From positions 124,001-188,000 of the forward strand of contig NZ_JAALXT010000008.1 in assembly GCF_011634775.1 (NCBI RefSeq): 64,000 bases of DNA, in the 5' to 3' direction. The stretch's first letter is position 1; every line of letters begins with the position of its first letter. The stretch comes from Thalassoroseus pseudoceratinae (GTDB taxonomy: Bacteria > Planctomycetota > Planctomycetia > Planctomycetales > Planctomycetaceae). Positions 18,372 through 27,925 of this stretch are shown here, in pieces. Position numbers and translations under genes: made by a program. Under the pieces are notes generated by a model. That model searched no databases. It was given only the letters and a program-made list of their open reading frames with translations, and was not told where the DNA came from.

Positions 18372-19136
18372 ATGCATCGTTTTGTGCTTGCCCTCGTAGT
18401 CTGTTTTTCATGCCCTGCTGTCTTGATTGGTGAAGGTATCGATGAGAAAACAATTGTCACAATCTCTGAAGCAAAAAAGCGTATAGGAGCATCGCTGCAA
18501 AAACTAGAAAATGCTGAGGCAGTCAGCAAAGCAGACACGACCACTGTAATCGAGCGTGCCATTGAGGAAATCGAAACGCACTGGATTGCCCGCTATGGAT
18601 CAGGAAAGTCGGAGTTGAGGGATTGGGTTTCCAAAAAGGATGTTGCCAAAGACAAAGCACTCAAATCCCTCTTGTTAATGATTCCTACTTCTTGGCAGAA
18701 CGACGTTCGACGTACGCTGCTCAAGAACAAATTAGCTGAGATGCAGGAAAAAGCGACGAAAACTACAGATGCCGGCGATTTTCAGATCGCAGCGACTATT
18801 CAGAAGTCAATCGCAGCAATTGAGAAAGATATCGAGGGAATCCCAGAGACCGGAAAAAATAACGACCCATTCGCAATTGTTGGACATTGGCGACCGGCCG
18901 ATTCCCCAGATCAGAATGGCGTTCGTTTTGAACGAGAAGGCGCGTTCGTGAATATCGGTTTCGAGGACTGGAACGGTGCATGGTCATGGTGCCCACAAGG
19001 ATATTATGTCCTAATCCAGCGAGGTGGTGGACAAGTTACTCATTGGCAGTTCCAAGGCGGACGTCTTTACCGTTGGGGGAATTTGATAACGAAGGATCAA
19101 GATCGTAAAGTTGTCGAGTGGGTGCAAGTAAAATGA
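18372..19136 (+). CDS. Secreted hypothetical protein
   Basis: A 254-residue protein with a signal peptide (FVLALVVCFSCPAVLIGEG). The ATG at 18372 follows GGAGCCCCC. Residues 25-175 are Lys/Glu/Ala-rich and probably helical (KKRIGASLQKLENAEAV, LLKNKLAEMQEKATKTTD). The end (about 185-254) is beta-rich with GHWRPADSPDQNGVRFEREGAF and several Trp/Gly pairs. I do not recognise a family. The gene is AT-richer than its neighbours and is bracketed by two same-orientation REP-like repeats, hinting at insertion. Confidence 0.6.
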   Translation: MHRFVLALVVCFSCPAVLIGEGIDEKTIVTISEAKKRIGASLQKLENAEAVSKADTTTVIERAIEEIETHWIARYGSGKSELRDWVSKKDVAKDKALKSLLLMIPTSWQNDVRRTLLKNKLAEMQEKATKTTDAGDFQIAATIQKSIAAIEKDIEGIPETGKNNDPFAIVGHWRPADSPDQNGVRFEREGAFVNIGFEDWNGAWSWCPQGYYVLIQRGGGQVTHWQFQGGRLYRWGNLITKDQDRKVVEWVQVK

Positions 19137-19313
19137 GAGGTCTCACTGGATTATCTGCCGCAAGGGTGCCACTAGCGACTGGTTGCCAGTGCGTATTTGG
19201 TGACCGGATTGGAGCGTCGACGTTTCTCGGCACACGTCTGCCCCTTAGTGGAACTGCGAACTCTCATGGTGTCACGATCGCTTTCTCGAAGAATCAGTTG
19301 TTCACATCACGTT

Positions 19314-19347
19314 CACCACGCCCATCTCGTTGGTCAGGGCGTGCCAC
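19314..19347. repeat. REP-like palindrome, copy 3
   Basis: CACGCCC (19317-19323) and GGGCGTG (19337-19343) are perfect arms with a 13-nt loop. It sits between the secreted hypothetical gene and the convergent ceramidase-like gene. Confidence 0.55.
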
Positions 19348-19355
19348 CCGTCCCG

Positions 19356-20741
19356 CTAATCTTCTTTCGGAATGAGGATCTGCCGTAGTGCTTTTTTTAG
19401 TTGTGATTCCATGGGGCCGCTGAAAGACCAAGTTTGCTCGTATCCTCCGATGTCTTGATAGATCCGATCTGGGCCGATGTACCACATGCCGCATTCTCCA
19501 TAAGCGGCGACGGCGACAAACTGGTTTTTCGGAAGTTGTTGTGCGTAGAGTTGGTATTCCGCAAAGACTTCACCTGGCAAATGAACGAGGTGGATCGTTC
19601 CGAGTGATAAACAACACGCCTGAAGAGGTTCTCGACGATTGCGAGTTCTGTCGATCCAGGCAAGAAGCATTGCAGCCTTCAGTTTTCGACTGAATGTCGC
19701 GGTGGGGGAATCGAGGATTTTTCGCTGATATTTGACGGAAAACGCTGGTTCACTTCTTAGTGGGAATTTGAGCGGCGACGTTCTCCATTCAAGATCGCCA
19801 GCAGCTTGCTTTTCGAGTTGGCTCACCGAAGACACCATGCCAGCGTACAACCGTTGAGCCAATCGTTCGCGGGCCTCGCGAGTGCCATCGTTATACTTGC
19901 CCATGGCGATGTCCCCGCCACAGCCATTGAAGTAGACTTGGAAGACCCCCGATTCTTTCTGCAATCGCTCTCTGGCAATTCCGGGTACATCCCAGGTGAT
20001 TCGGCCGTCACCATAGAATGATTGTGGGTGACACGCGTAATAGTGAAGACACGCTAGAATTCTCTCATCTGAGTAGAAGGCGATTGTCCGCAACCAGGGG
20101 TCGATCTTTCCTTCGGGAGCATTCTGTAGAACAGGATCGGTCGTACTGCTGAGTCTGACTTTGATGCTGCCATCAGGCTGACGCAGTCGGCGTGTGGATG
20201 CGACTTCGCGAACCAATGCTTTCGAACTTCCGACATGAGAGACCACATGGAAATCCTTTGTTGCTTCGGAAACACAGTCCTGAATCTTCTTCGCTGTTGT
20301 TTCTTCAAAGTTTCGAATACTAGCAAGTTGCTCGGAATTCTTATCGTACAGCAGCGATACGGCATCAATATCCAACGTTGGAGCCGTATGCTGATGAACG
20401 GCACTTAGCATGACGAAATCAGAGGTCGTGCCGGCTCCGTCTGCGATCCGGTCCCGAAAAAGATCATAGGACGTCCCACAGAGTCCCGTGTAATCAATCG
20501 AACAGACGACGTAGGAAACTCCCCCCTGCTTGAGCACAATGCCCTTAGCCTTCAGCGGGTGTTCCAAGGATTGATATGTGGGCTGAAAGCCGACGCCGAC
20601 TCGTTCGTTGAGCGGTGGCGAAACATCGGTTTCGAAACTCGCAATTTGCAGTTCATCACCCAGGCATGTCTGCCCCCACCAGAACAGGCAAACGAGAACT
20701 AAGATTCTCCAGGCCAAAGGAATACTCATAACTTGTCCCAT
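19356..20741 (-). CDS. Secreted neutral/alkaline ceramidase-like protein
   Basis: About 461 residues. A signal peptide (WRILVLVCLFWWGQTCLGDE) precedes a domain resembling the N-terminal part of neutral/alkaline non-lysosomal ceramidase: FETDVSPPL, HPLKAKGIVLKQGGVSYVVCSIDYTGL, SAVHQHTAPT (a family-like metal His cluster), HYYACHPQSFYGDGRITWDVPG and FNGCGGDIAMGKYN. Ceramidases hydrolyse the amide of ceramide, but many planctomycete relatives are uncharacterised and the substrate may differ. Three in-frame starts (20762, 20741, 20729) are possible; none has a clear Shine-Dalgarno. Confidence 0.72.
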   Translation of the reverse strand: MGQVMSIPLAWRILVLVCLFWWGQTCLGDELQIASFETDVSPPLNERVGVGFQPTYQSLEHPLKAKGIVLKQGGVSYVVCSIDYTGLCGTSYDLFRDRIADGAGTTSDFVMLSAVHQHTAPTLDIDAVSLLYDKNSEQLASIRNFEETTAKKIQDCVSEATKDFHVVSHVGSSKALVREVASTRRLRQPDGSIKVRLSSTTDPVLQNAPEGKIDPWLRTIAFYSDERILACLHYYACHPQSFYGDGRITWDVPGIARERLQKESGVFQVYFNGCGGDIAMGKYNDGTREARERLAQRLYAGMVSSVSQLEKQAAGDLEWRTSPLKFPLRSEPAFSVKYQRKILDSPTATFSRKLKAAMLLAWIDRTRNRREPLQACCLSLGTIHLVHLPGEVFAEYQLYAQQLPKNQFVAVAAYGECGMWYIGPDRIYQDIGGYEQTWSFSGPMESQLKKALRQILIPKED

Positions 20742-20795
20742 GAGAATCGAAAGCACGCTCAACTTACGGATAGAGAACGAGCGGCACGACGCCGA

Positions 20796-22121
20796 TTACT
20801 CCGGTAGATCTCGGCCTTTGGTTTCGGGGGCGAATATTAGGAGGACCACACCGAGTAAGAACAGCCCGGCTAGCCACGTGGAAGCGTCTGCCCGCGTCAT
20901 GCCAAGGCCGCCTTCGGCTTCGCTTTCGACCATCCAACCATTCACGAGCAGCACAAGGAACACCGCGAGACGGGCCAAGTTAAAACAGATCCCCGCTCCA
21001 CTGCCCCGCACGCGAGTCGGAAAGAGTTCCGGGAAGTAGACTGCGTAGCCGGCGTGCATGCCGAGCGTCATGTAACCGAAGATTGGCAGCACAATCACCA
21101 AGCCGGGCAAGGTCCACGCGACTTGGTAAGTCACAATCGCCGCCACGAACGCTGCGACATGGAAGATCAAGAACGTCATCCGACGGCCGATCCATTCCGA
21201 TAACGGCCCGAACGTGAGCAACCCCAGACCACCGCCACTGGTCACAAGAAACATCCCCAGCATTTCCCACTGTTTCTTCGCGGTATCGGTCAGCGAGGAG
21301 ATTTCATTCACGGCGGCGGCTTGCATCAAGTTCTTGCCGAAGATGTGTGTGCCCCAGAATGTCGCCAACCCAACCGTCCCCAGGCCGATTCCGACCAGCG
21401 TCGGCCGGAGCAACGGTGGACGGAACAACTCAAAGAGGTTGCCCATTTTTTGCGTGGAGTCGGTTTGCGACTTCTCGCGAGCAGCTTGCCAATCTTCCGG
21501 TTCTTTGATGCTGATGCGAATCCAAATCGTCAGCAAAGCCGGCAACGCTCCAAGTGCAAACCCCCATCGCCAACTCATGTAAGGCAACACGAACGCACCG
21601 ACAGCAACGGCGAGGTACGTCCCGAGCACACTGGATGCGTGAAAGATTCCCAGTGACCGCGCCCGAGCTTCTTTCGGGAAGACTTCGGCTACCATCGCGC
21701 TGGCCACGGCCCATTCCCCACCGACCCCCATCGCAACGAGGAACCGGAAAATTGCCATGTGTTGCCAAGTCTGCGAGAACGCCGACAAACACGTGAACAG
21801 TGAGTACACGAGGATGGTCAAAATCATCGTGCGGGACCGTCCAATGCGATCGCTGACGACCCCAAACACAACTCCGCCGAGCGCACCCCCCAGAAGAAAA
21901 CACGCCAGCGTCACGGATTTGAAGTACTCGATATCGCCTTTTTCGGTCCCCGCAGGAACCAACTCGGGCATGGCGTCGTTCATGCTGGCGACGAAGATCT
22001 GCCCTTCGAAGATATCGAAGATCCACCCAAGCGAGGCAATCAACAAAACCAACCATTGGTATCGCGTGACACCCTGATACCAAGGCCGTTGCGGAATAGG
22101 GAGATCGCCGGGTTCGCTCAT
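20796..22121 (-). CDS. MFS transporter, sugar/metabolite:H+ symporter type
   Basis: A 441-residue membrane protein with about 12 hydrophobic helices. Two MFS signatures are visible: GVVFGVVSDRIGRSRTM between helices 2 and 3, and LTFGPLSEWIGRRMTF in the second half. FRFLVAMGVGGEWAVASAMVAEVFPKEAR and FPELFPTRVRGSGAG match the AAHS/SHS (aromatic acid or metabolite) branch. It begins with a cytosolic leader MSEPGDLPIPQRPWYQGV. The ATG at 22121 is chosen because upstream residues are hydrophilic and unlike the family. The transported compound is unknown. Confidence 0.85.
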   Translation of the reverse strand: MSEPGDLPIPQRPWYQGVTRYQWLVLLIASLGWIFDIFEGQIFVASMNDAMPELVPAGTEKGDIEYFKSVTLACFLLGGALGGVVFGVVSDRIGRSRTMILTILVYSLFTCLSAFSQTWQHMAIFRFLVAMGVGGEWAVASAMVAEVFPKEARARSLGIFHASSVLGTYLAVAVGAFVLPYMSWRWGFALGALPALLTIWIRISIKEPEDWQAAREKSQTDSTQKMGNLFELFRPPLLRPTLVGIGLGTVGLATFWGTHIFGKNLMQAAAVNEISSLTDTAKKQWEMLGMFLVTSGGGLGLLTFGPLSEWIGRRMTFLIFHVAAFVAAIVTYQVAWTLPGLVIVLPIFGYMTLGMHAGYAVYFPELFPTRVRGSGAGICFNLARLAVFLVLLVNGWMVESEAEGGLGMTRADASTWLAGLFLLGVVLLIFAPETKGRDLPE

Positions 22122-22609
22122 GGTGAATTCTGGTTCGTGCTGGAAGTGCGAAGAAACGGTGAAGACAGCCGCCAAAGTCGCCCAAATGCCGGGCGAAACC
22201 ATCCTAAGCCGTCCCTCGTCTGGACACAATCGAGGACGCAAATCACGAATTTTTGAAATTTCGAATCAAAACTACTTAATCCGTTTGACCGCCAATCTGC
22301 AGATCAATACAGTAGGCTTAGGAAAGTCGATGATGGACAGATTCAATTCCCACCAAACTTTCAAGACCGATCTCTCAAAATTTTCCGAGTGATGGGTTTC
22401 ACCCCACCCGATTTGACCAACAGACTCAATCGACTCATGGCAGCGGATGCCTTCAAAACTTCAGAAGCCAATCAACCGTATTTCGTACGGGTTGCCCCCT
22501 GCTTGAGTGAAGTCGTCGGTCACAATTCCCGCATTCATTCCGACCGCCGATTGAAACATTGTGTTTCAGTCCATTCACCGTCGGATTCGTTGACCAGGGA
22601 GGATTACGA
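22122..22609. other. Intergenic region with one doubtful short ORF
   Basis: A gap of 488 bases. An open frame at 22389-22613 (74 codons, no motif) ends in an ATGA overlap with the next gene, which could mean coupling, but its composition and lack of Shine-Dalgarno make it doubtful. The first 150 bases are AT-rich and should hold divergent promoters. Confidence 0.3.
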
Positions 22610-22924
22610 ATGACCCTGCGTACGTTGACCGAGTTGCCGCCCATTGTTTCCGCGACCATGGCAACTCCAACCCCTCAGCCATCTCCGAAAGACGGAGACG
22701 CCACCATGATCGACTCGATCGCGTGTGTGGTCCACCAGCGAACAAACGGTGGCGTTCGCGACCTGCGTGTGGACATGACATCCGGTGGACTCGTCCTGAC
22801 CGGACGTACCAACACCTACTACACCAAGCAGTTGGCAACCCACGCCGCGTTGGATGTGGTCGATCCACAAAGCGAATCCGGCTCCGCCCGTGTCGCTTTG
22901 ACCAACGCCATTGAGGTTTGCTGA
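22610..22924 (+). CDS. Small BON-like domain protein
   Basis: A 104-residue protein with an AGGGAGG Shine-Dalgarno and ATG at 22610. After a Pro/Thr-rich N-terminus, the segment VVHQRTNGGVRDLRVDMTSGGLVLTGRTNTYYTKQLATHAALDVVDP resembles a BON domain (a strand, a (G)xVxLxG strand, then a helix), though the usual glycine spacing is only partly kept. BON domains bind phospholipid or protein surfaces; no signal peptide is evident here. The end ALTNAIEVC matches the last BON strand. Followed by a strong terminator. Confidence 0.55.
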   Translation: MTLRTLTELPPIVSATMATPTPQPSPKDGDATMIDSIACVVHQRTNGGVRDLRVDMTSGGLVLTGRTNTYYTKQLATHAALDVVDPQSESGSARVALTNAIEVC

Positions 22925-22950
22925 TTTTTCCATAAGACGCAGACAAAAAG

Positions 22951-22984
22951 AAAGCCGCCGAATGAAAGTTCGGCGGCTTTTTTG
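22951..22984 (+). terminator. Bidirectional Rho-independent terminator
   Basis: AAAGCCGCCGAA (22951-22962) pairs with TTCGGCGGCTTT (22969-22980), a 12-bp stem with a 6-nt loop, followed by T6 on the plus strand. A-rich sequence in front means it can also end the convergent plsY transcript. Confidence 0.92.
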
Positions 22985-23009
22985 CATTTTGATTGGTTAG
23001 AAACCGAGA

Positions 23010-23765
23010 TCAAACGGTTTCACGATCTTGATCGAGATCACGAGGGCTGGTGTCTTTTCCGGTGTCCTGCCGACGCTGATCCTTGACCGCCGAACGGAAT
23101 CGGTTGGTCGTTGGTTCTTCATCGCGGGAGCGACCGAACTGAAACCGGGGTTCTTCGCCTCGGAAAATCCGGCCGATGTTGGAACGGTGTCGTACAACGA
23201 TGAGCAGTGGCACCAACATGGCGAAGGTGGTGAGACTCCACTCGTTGACCGAGAACGGACTCGGCGTGCGAACGAAATGGGCGATCACGAACGCCATCGC
23301 ACCACTCAACGAGGCGACTGAACCGATTCGGAACGTCGCAAACGCGACCAAATAGGAAATGAACGCCACCAACGTCGCCCAAGGTGACAAAACCGTAATG
23401 ACCCCCAACGAAGTCGCCACGCCTTTGCCGCCGCGGAACCGCAGATACATGGGGAACATATGCCCAATCACAGTGGCCACACCGCACAAAACTGTCACAT
23501 GGGGCAGCCAGGGATTCGTCGAAGCAAAAAACAGTTTCGGCAAGAGCAGCGTGGGGAGCAGACCTTTGAGCCCATCGAGGACCATCACACCGATGCCCCA
23601 ACGAACTCCTAAGACCCGAGCCACATTGGTCGCTCCAATATTGCCACTCCCATGATCGCGAATATCAATTCCGGCCCGGAACTTCGCAACCAAATAACCG
23701 AACGGGAGCGAGCCAACCATGTACGCGGCAAGCGCTGCCAAAATCGCACAAAGAGAGTTGCTCAT
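23010..23765 (-). CDS. plsY: Glycerol-3-phosphate acyltransferase (acyl-phosphate type)
   Basis: A 251-residue inner-membrane enzyme that transfers an acyl group from acyl-phosphate to glycerol 3-phosphate, the first step of phospholipid synthesis. Conserved blocks: YMVGSLPFGYLVAK, GSGNIGATNVARVLG (motif 1, about residue 40-54), and GHMFPMYLRFRGGKGVATSLG (motif 2, about 105-125). Five or so transmembrane helices are visible. The ATG at 23765 is used because upstream codons are not family-like. An extended hydrophilic C-terminus (about 50 residues, RDEEPTTNRFRSAVKDQRRQD) goes beyond the usual family length of ~200. Confidence 0.94.
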   Translation of the reverse strand: MSNSLCAILAALAAYMVGSLPFGYLVAKFRAGIDIRDHGSGNIGATNVARVLGVRWGIGVMVLDGLKGLLPTLLLPKLFFASTNPWLPHVTVLCGVATVIGHMFPMYLRFRGGKGVATSLGVITVLSPWATLVAFISYLVAFATFRIGSVASLSGAMAFVIAHFVRTPSPFSVNEWSLTTFAMLVPLLIVVRHRSNIGRIFRGEEPRFQFGRSRDEEPTTNRFRSAVKDQRRQDTGKDTSPRDLDQDRETV

Positions 23766-23940
23766 GCAGATGAACTCGGTTGTTGATGAGGGGAAAGTCA
23801 CCATTCGAGAAGTTCGCTACCGCGAATTCGAACAGTGGTGGATGCTCGCACTGTATCGTAGATTACGAACAAACCGCAACTGCGGATCAGGGAAATCCGT
23901 TTTTCAGCGAACAAAGCCACTTTTCCCGTTCACCGGTTGA

Positions 23941-24732
23941 TCACGGATGATGCTTGGCAACAATTTGCAAAGCAGCATCGTGAAGCTTCGTGTTCGAGGC
24001 AAGCAAACTCGATTTCCCCAACGGCAACGGTTCCCCGCGAGCGGTCGTCACCGTGCCGCCAGCCTCCTCGACGAACAGCTGTCCGGCGGCGAAATCCCAG
24101 GGCGAAAGTTCGTATTCAAAATACGCCGCGTACGCCCCCGTGCCGACAAAACACAAATCAAGAGACGCCGTTCCGAACCGCCGAATGCCGTGAACGTGGG
24201 CTCCGAAGAACTCCCGCATGGCATCCAAGGTGGCTTCCATCATTGCACCGCGATCGTAGTAGAACCCGAGCCCGACAAAGACTTCATCCAGCTTCGATTG
24301 CTCACCGACATGGGCCGGTTCGCCGTTTGCCGTGGCTCCCTGCCCGCGAATCGCTTCGAACCAATCGTCCCGAATCGGGTTGTAGACCACTCCGCAGGCG
24401 GGTCGCCCGTGATGCCAGTACGCAATCGAAACTGCGAAGTGCGGCATGTGATGCGCGAAGTTGTTCGTGCCGTCGATCGGATCGACGATCCACAAGTGCT
24501 CCGTCGACAAATCGGCGACTTCGTTTTCTTCCTCGCCCAACACCTTATGAGACGGAAACGCCTCACGGATGACCTCGACAATCGCCCGCTCGGCTTCACG
24601 GTCGGCCCGCGAAACCAGATTGTAAGTTCCCTCGCCGGCCTTGCTCTCCATCTCCACGCCGGCATTGTAATAGTGACGAGCAACATCGCCCCCCGCCCTC
24701 GCCGCCCGCTTCGCGATTTCCATCTCATGCAT
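23941..24732 (-). CDS. Inositol monophosphatase family protein
   Basis: A 263-residue Mg2+-dependent phosphatase. Motifs: LGEEEN (Glu metal ligand, about residue 70), WIVDPIDGTNNFAHHMPHF (about 82-100, the family signature with Asp metal ligands) and ELSPWDFAAGQLFVEEAGG (about 208-226). It could act on inositol 1-phosphate, histidinol phosphate or adenosine 3',5'-bisphosphate (CysQ-like); the sequence alone does not decide. It follows proS by 23 nt on the same strand, so the two are likely cotranscribed. A CAGGAAA Shine-Dalgarno precedes the ATG. Confidence 0.9.
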   Translation of the reverse strand: MHEMEIAKRAARAGGDVARHYYNAGVEMESKAGEGTYNLVSRADREAERAIVEVIREAFPSHKVLGEEENEVADLSTEHLWIVDPIDGTNNFAHHMPHFAVSIAYWHHGRPACGVVYNPIRDDWFEAIRGQGATANGEPAHVGEQSKLDEVFVGLGFYYDRGAMMEATLDAMREFFGAHVHGIRRFGTASLDLCFVGTGAYAAYFEYELSPWDFAAGQLFVEEAGGTVTTARGEPLPLGKSSLLASNTKLHDAALQIVAKHHP

Positions 24733-24755
24733 ATCTTGAATTTTCCTGTATTCCG

Positions 24756-26519
24756 TCAGCTAGGAACTTTTTCGAGTTCTTGTTCTCGCCGTTGATTGAG
24801 GAGTTCTTGAACTTTGGCGATGCCGTCGGCGATGGGGACTTTGGTGGGGCCGTCGTCGGTTCGCCACTTGAGTTCGACTTCGCCGTTCTTCAATCCTTTG
24901 CCGCCGATGACGACTCGCAATGGAATGCCAATGAGGTCGGCGTCTTTGAACTTGAAGCCGGGACGTTGATCACGATCGTCGAACAGCACGTCCACTCCGG
25001 CGGCGGTGAGTTCGTCGTAATACCGATTCGCCACGTCCATCACATCGGAATCGCTGACGTTCAGCGGAATGATCTCGACGGAATACGGCGCGACCGCGAG
25101 CGGCCAAATCAATCCATTCTCATCGTGACACGTCTCCGCCAACCCCGCGATGATGCGGTTCACACCGATTCCATAGCAGCCCATGATCATCGGATGAGAT
25201 TGCTCCTTTTCATCCACGAAAGTGGCGTCCAAGGCTTCACTGTATTTCGTACCGAGTTTGAAGACGTGACCGACTTCGATCCCGCGAACGATGGCCAACC
25301 CACGATCCTCACCGGACGCCTGGCAGCGTGGGCAGGGATCGCCCGGGGCAGCGTTGCGGAGATCGAATGTGGTATCGAGTTCGTAATCCCGGCCGATCGT
25401 GACGTGTTTGTAATGGGCGTCGGCGGCGTTTGCACCGGTGATCGCACTCACAACTTGCGGCACATCGTGATCGGCAACCACGGGACACTTCAGACCGACC
25501 GGACCCGCAAACCCAACCGGTGCGCCGGTGACGGTCTCAATGGTTTTCGGATCGGCCAATTCCAGGTCAGTCGCGTCGAGCGCCCGGCGAATTTTGCCTT
25601 CGTTCGCTTCGTGATCCCCCCGCAACAACACACCGACCGGCTTACCATCGGCGAGGTAAATCAGCGTTTTGACCAACTGCTCCGGTGCGGCCCCCAACAT
25701 TTTGGAAACCTGCTCGATGCTCGTGGCCCCAGGCGTCTCGACTTTTTCGAGTGGTGGGGCATCCTCCGGCGTCACGATGTTTGGAGCGGATCGCCCAGTG
25801 TCCGCCCGTTCCATATTGGCGGCGTAGTTGCACGACAGGCAGCGAATGATTTCGTCTTCCCCGTTTTCGGCGGGAATCATGAATTCGTGCGAGGCATCTC
25901 CGCCGATCGGTCCACTTTCGGCCTCAACGGGCAAGTATTCCAAGCCACACCGCGAGAAGATCCGGCAATAGGCGTTGTACATCTGGTCGTAAATCTTGCC
26001 GAGTTGCTCGGTGTCTGCCGAGAAGCTGTAAGCGTCTTTCATCAGAAATTCGCTCGTCCGCAGCACACCAAACCGAGGACGCTCTTCGTTCCGAAACTTG
26101 GTTTGAATCTGGTAAACCGTGATCGGCAACTGACGGTAACTGCTGATCTGACGGGACATTAAGTCCGTAACGACTTCCTCGTGCGTCGGCCCCAAGGCGA
26201 GGTGCACTTTGTGATCCCGTCGTGGAATTTCGAAGTTGATCAGCACATTCCCGAACGCCGACAGCCGGCCCGTGCGTTCGAACAGGTCGATGGGTTGCAA
26301 TGCCGGCATATGCAATTCGACGGCGTTGATGCGGTCCATCTCTTCGCGGACAATCTCTTCCGCTTTCCGCAACGCCCGATACCCCAATGGCAGATAGGTG
26401 TACGCCCCTGCCATCAATTGCCGAATCAATCCAGCTCGCAACATGAGTTGGTGAGACGGGACCTCCGCGTCGGCGGGAACTTCCTTCATTGTCGGAATCA
26501 ACGTTTGCGACCAACGCAC
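24756..26519 (-). CDS. proS: Prolyl-tRNA synthetase
   Basis: A 587-residue class II synthetase of the bacterial type. [32 protein letters not shown] is the family N-terminus (in blocks). Motif 2 appears as [27 protein letters not shown], followed by an inserted YbaK-like editing domain (about residues 225-385, with [26 protein letters not shown] and [16 protein letters not shown]) that clears mischarged Ala-tRNA(Pro). The anticodon-binding domain follows, with [26 protein letters not shown]. The GTG at 26519 gives MRWSQT as in relatives and has AAGGA ten bases before it; a TTG at 26555 is less likely. Confidence 0.95.
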   Translation of the reverse strand: MRWSQTLIPTMKEVPADAEVPSHQLMLRAGLIRQLMAGAYTYLPLGYRALRKAEEIVREEMDRINAVELHMPALQPIDLFERTGRLSAFGNVLINFEIPRRDHKVHLALGPTHEEVVTDLMSRQISSYRQLPITVYQIQTKFRNEERPRFGVLRTSEFLMKDAYSFSADTEQLGKIYDQMYNAYCRIFSRCGLEYLPVEAESGPIGGDASHEFMIPAENGEDEIIRCLSCNYAANMERADTGRSAPNIVTPEDAPPLEKVETPGATSIEQVSKMLGAAPEQLVKTLIYLADGKPVGVLLRGDHEANEGKIRRALDATDLELADPKTIETVTGAPVGFAGPVGLKCPVVADHDVPQVVSAITGANAADAHYKHVTIGRDYELDTTFDLRNAAPGDPCPRCQASGEDRGLAIVRGIEVGHVFKLGTKYSEALDATFVDEKEQSHPMIMGCYGIGVNRIIAGLAETCHDENGLIWPLAVAPYSVEIIPLNVSDSDVMDVANRYYDELTAAGVDVLFDDRDQRPGFKFKDADLIGIPLRVVIGGKGLKNGEVELKWRTDDGPTKVPIADGIAKVQELLNQRREQELEKVPS

Positions 26520-26861
26520 GGCGGCATCCTTCCGGGAATGGATGTTAGGAGTCAAATTTCGTGGAAGATAAGGTCAAAATCTGATTGCGGGCCGAATTTT
26601 AGCGGAATCCATCATGAATGTGGAGCATGTCCTCTTTTTGATCTCAGTGATGAAACCCGAAAGAAGTCGCAGAATTTGATTCTACGTTGTGTTTTTTGAC
26701 GTTCCGTTCGCATTTCGTCCACGAAGCGGTTAATCTTGATAATGGCTTCCACCACGGAGGCCAACCTGCCAAGTTTGTCTAAAATAAACCGGATTTGAAA
26801 TCCTGCCGTCTGTGGATTCCTTTCCCAGGCTTTTCCCTATCCTCATTTGAGAAGGTGCATG
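26520..26861. other. Divergent intergenic region, no gene seen
   Basis: The 342 bases between proS and the cupredoxin gene should contain two promoters. I found no consensus pair that stands out, no hairpin with a T-run and no open frame with recognisable content. Confidence 0.4.
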
Positions 26862-27659
26862 ATGATTGTCGCAATCCGTCGACTGATTCCCGCGTGTTGT
26901 CTGGCGATGCTGGTCGCCGCCCCACTCACCGCAACCGCCGAAGAAGGTTACGGCACAATTTCCGGACAAATCGTGGCCACCGGCTCCATCCCGGAAGCAG
27001 ACATCCTCGTCAAAAAGGATGACCCCAAGATCAAAGACCCAGCAGTCTGCGCCGCCGAAGCCCACATCGACAACTCCTTGCTGATTGACGAGTCGAGCAA
27101 AGGCATCGCGAATGTCGTGATCTATCTTCGGAGTGTGGACGACGTGCATCCGAAGTACGAAGAAATTCCCGCGGCCGAAAAAGAAGTGGTCTTCGACCAG
27201 AAAAACTGTGTGTTCATGCCGCACATTCTTTCGGTTCGCACCGGGCAAACCGTCGTGGTGAAATCCGACGACCCCGTGCCACACAACACGCACACGCACC
27301 CGTTCAAGAACAAAGAAGAGAACTTCACCATCCGCCCGAACAACCGCGAAGGTGTGAAGGTCGATTACGATGAATCGGAGTTCTTGCCAGTCAAAGTCAA
27401 CTGCGACTTGCACCCTCACATGACCGCCTACTGGGTCGTGCTCGATCACCCCTACTTCGCCGTGACCGACAAAGACGGCAAATTCGAGATCAAAGACCTT
27501 CCCGAAGGCGAATACGATTTCATCGTCTGGCATGAACGAGTCGGCTACATCGACCGCAAAGTTCCGGACGTGCAAGACATGCTCGATGTCGAAGTTTTCT
27601 CCGATGAAAGCGAAGACCTCGGCAAAATCGAAGTTCCCGCTGATATCTTCAAGAAGTAA
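26862..27659 (+). CDS. Secreted cupredoxin-like protein with carboxypeptidase-regulatory-like tail
   Basis: About 265 residues with a signal peptide (RLIPACCLAMLVAAPLTATAEE). Residues 25-75 (GTISGQIVATGSIP...GIANVVIYL) form a first beta domain. The middle is plastocyanin-like: FMPHILSVRTGQTVVVKSDDPVPHNTH and then VNCDLHPHM, giving His, Cys, His and Met in the order expected of a type I copper site. The end (GKFEIKDLPEGEYDFIVWHERVGYI) resembles a transthyretin/carboxypeptidase-regulatory strand set. It is probably a periplasmic electron carrier or copper protein. The ATG at 26862 sits four bases after AAGGTG; 26859 is an alternative. Confidence 0.75.
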   Translation: MIVAIRRLIPACCLAMLVAAPLTATAEEGYGTISGQIVATGSIPEADILVKKDDPKIKDPAVCAAEAHIDNSLLIDESSKGIANVVIYLRSVDDVHPKYEEIPAAEKEVVFDQKNCVFMPHILSVRTGQTVVVKSDDPVPHNTHTHPFKNKEENFTIRPNNREGVKVDYDESEFLPVKVNCDLHPHMTAYWVVLDHPYFAVTDKDGKFEIKDLPEGEYDFIVWHERVGYIDRKVPDVQDMLDVEVFSDESEDLGKIEVPADIFKK

Positions 27660-27683
27660 TCGAGACTCGGGACCGAATTTCCG

Positions 27684-27848
27684 ATGCGACACCACATTGG
27701 CATGGCTTTGCAATTTTTGGTTCTCGTATTTCTGCCGCTCCTGATTTTGTGGCAGTTGAATTTCGGGTTCCGTCTTATTTGGATGCCGTCCTTGCTCTTG
27801 GTCGGCATGGTGGTGTTCGCGATTGGAACGAAACTGCGGGAGTCGTAA
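27684..27848 (+). CDS. Small membrane protein (54 residues)
   Basis: A short frame starting MRHHIGMALQFLVLVFLPLL and ending AIGTKLRES. Two hydrophobic helices are separated by a turn NFGFRLIWMPS. It starts 24 nt after the cupredoxin stop on the same strand, so it may be part of that operon. No Shine-Dalgarno is strong, but composition argues for a real gene. Function unknown. Confidence 0.55.
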   Translation: MRHHIGMALQFLVLVFLPLLILWQLNFGFRLIWMPSLLLVGMVVFAIGTKLRES

Positions 27849-27925
27849 TGACGGCTCCCCGCAGATTCATCGGCTACGAACGCAGTCGCTTGAACACCCG
27901 ATGATTTCCATAGGGAGAATGGAAG

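Noticed and set aside
22389-22613. 74-codon frame ending in ATGA overlap with the BON-like gene
   Set aside because: No Shine-Dalgarno, no motif; kept only as a remark in the intergenic entry.
24780-26162. 460-codon frame opposite proS
   Set aside because: Antisense shadow of a strongly biased, well-identified gene.
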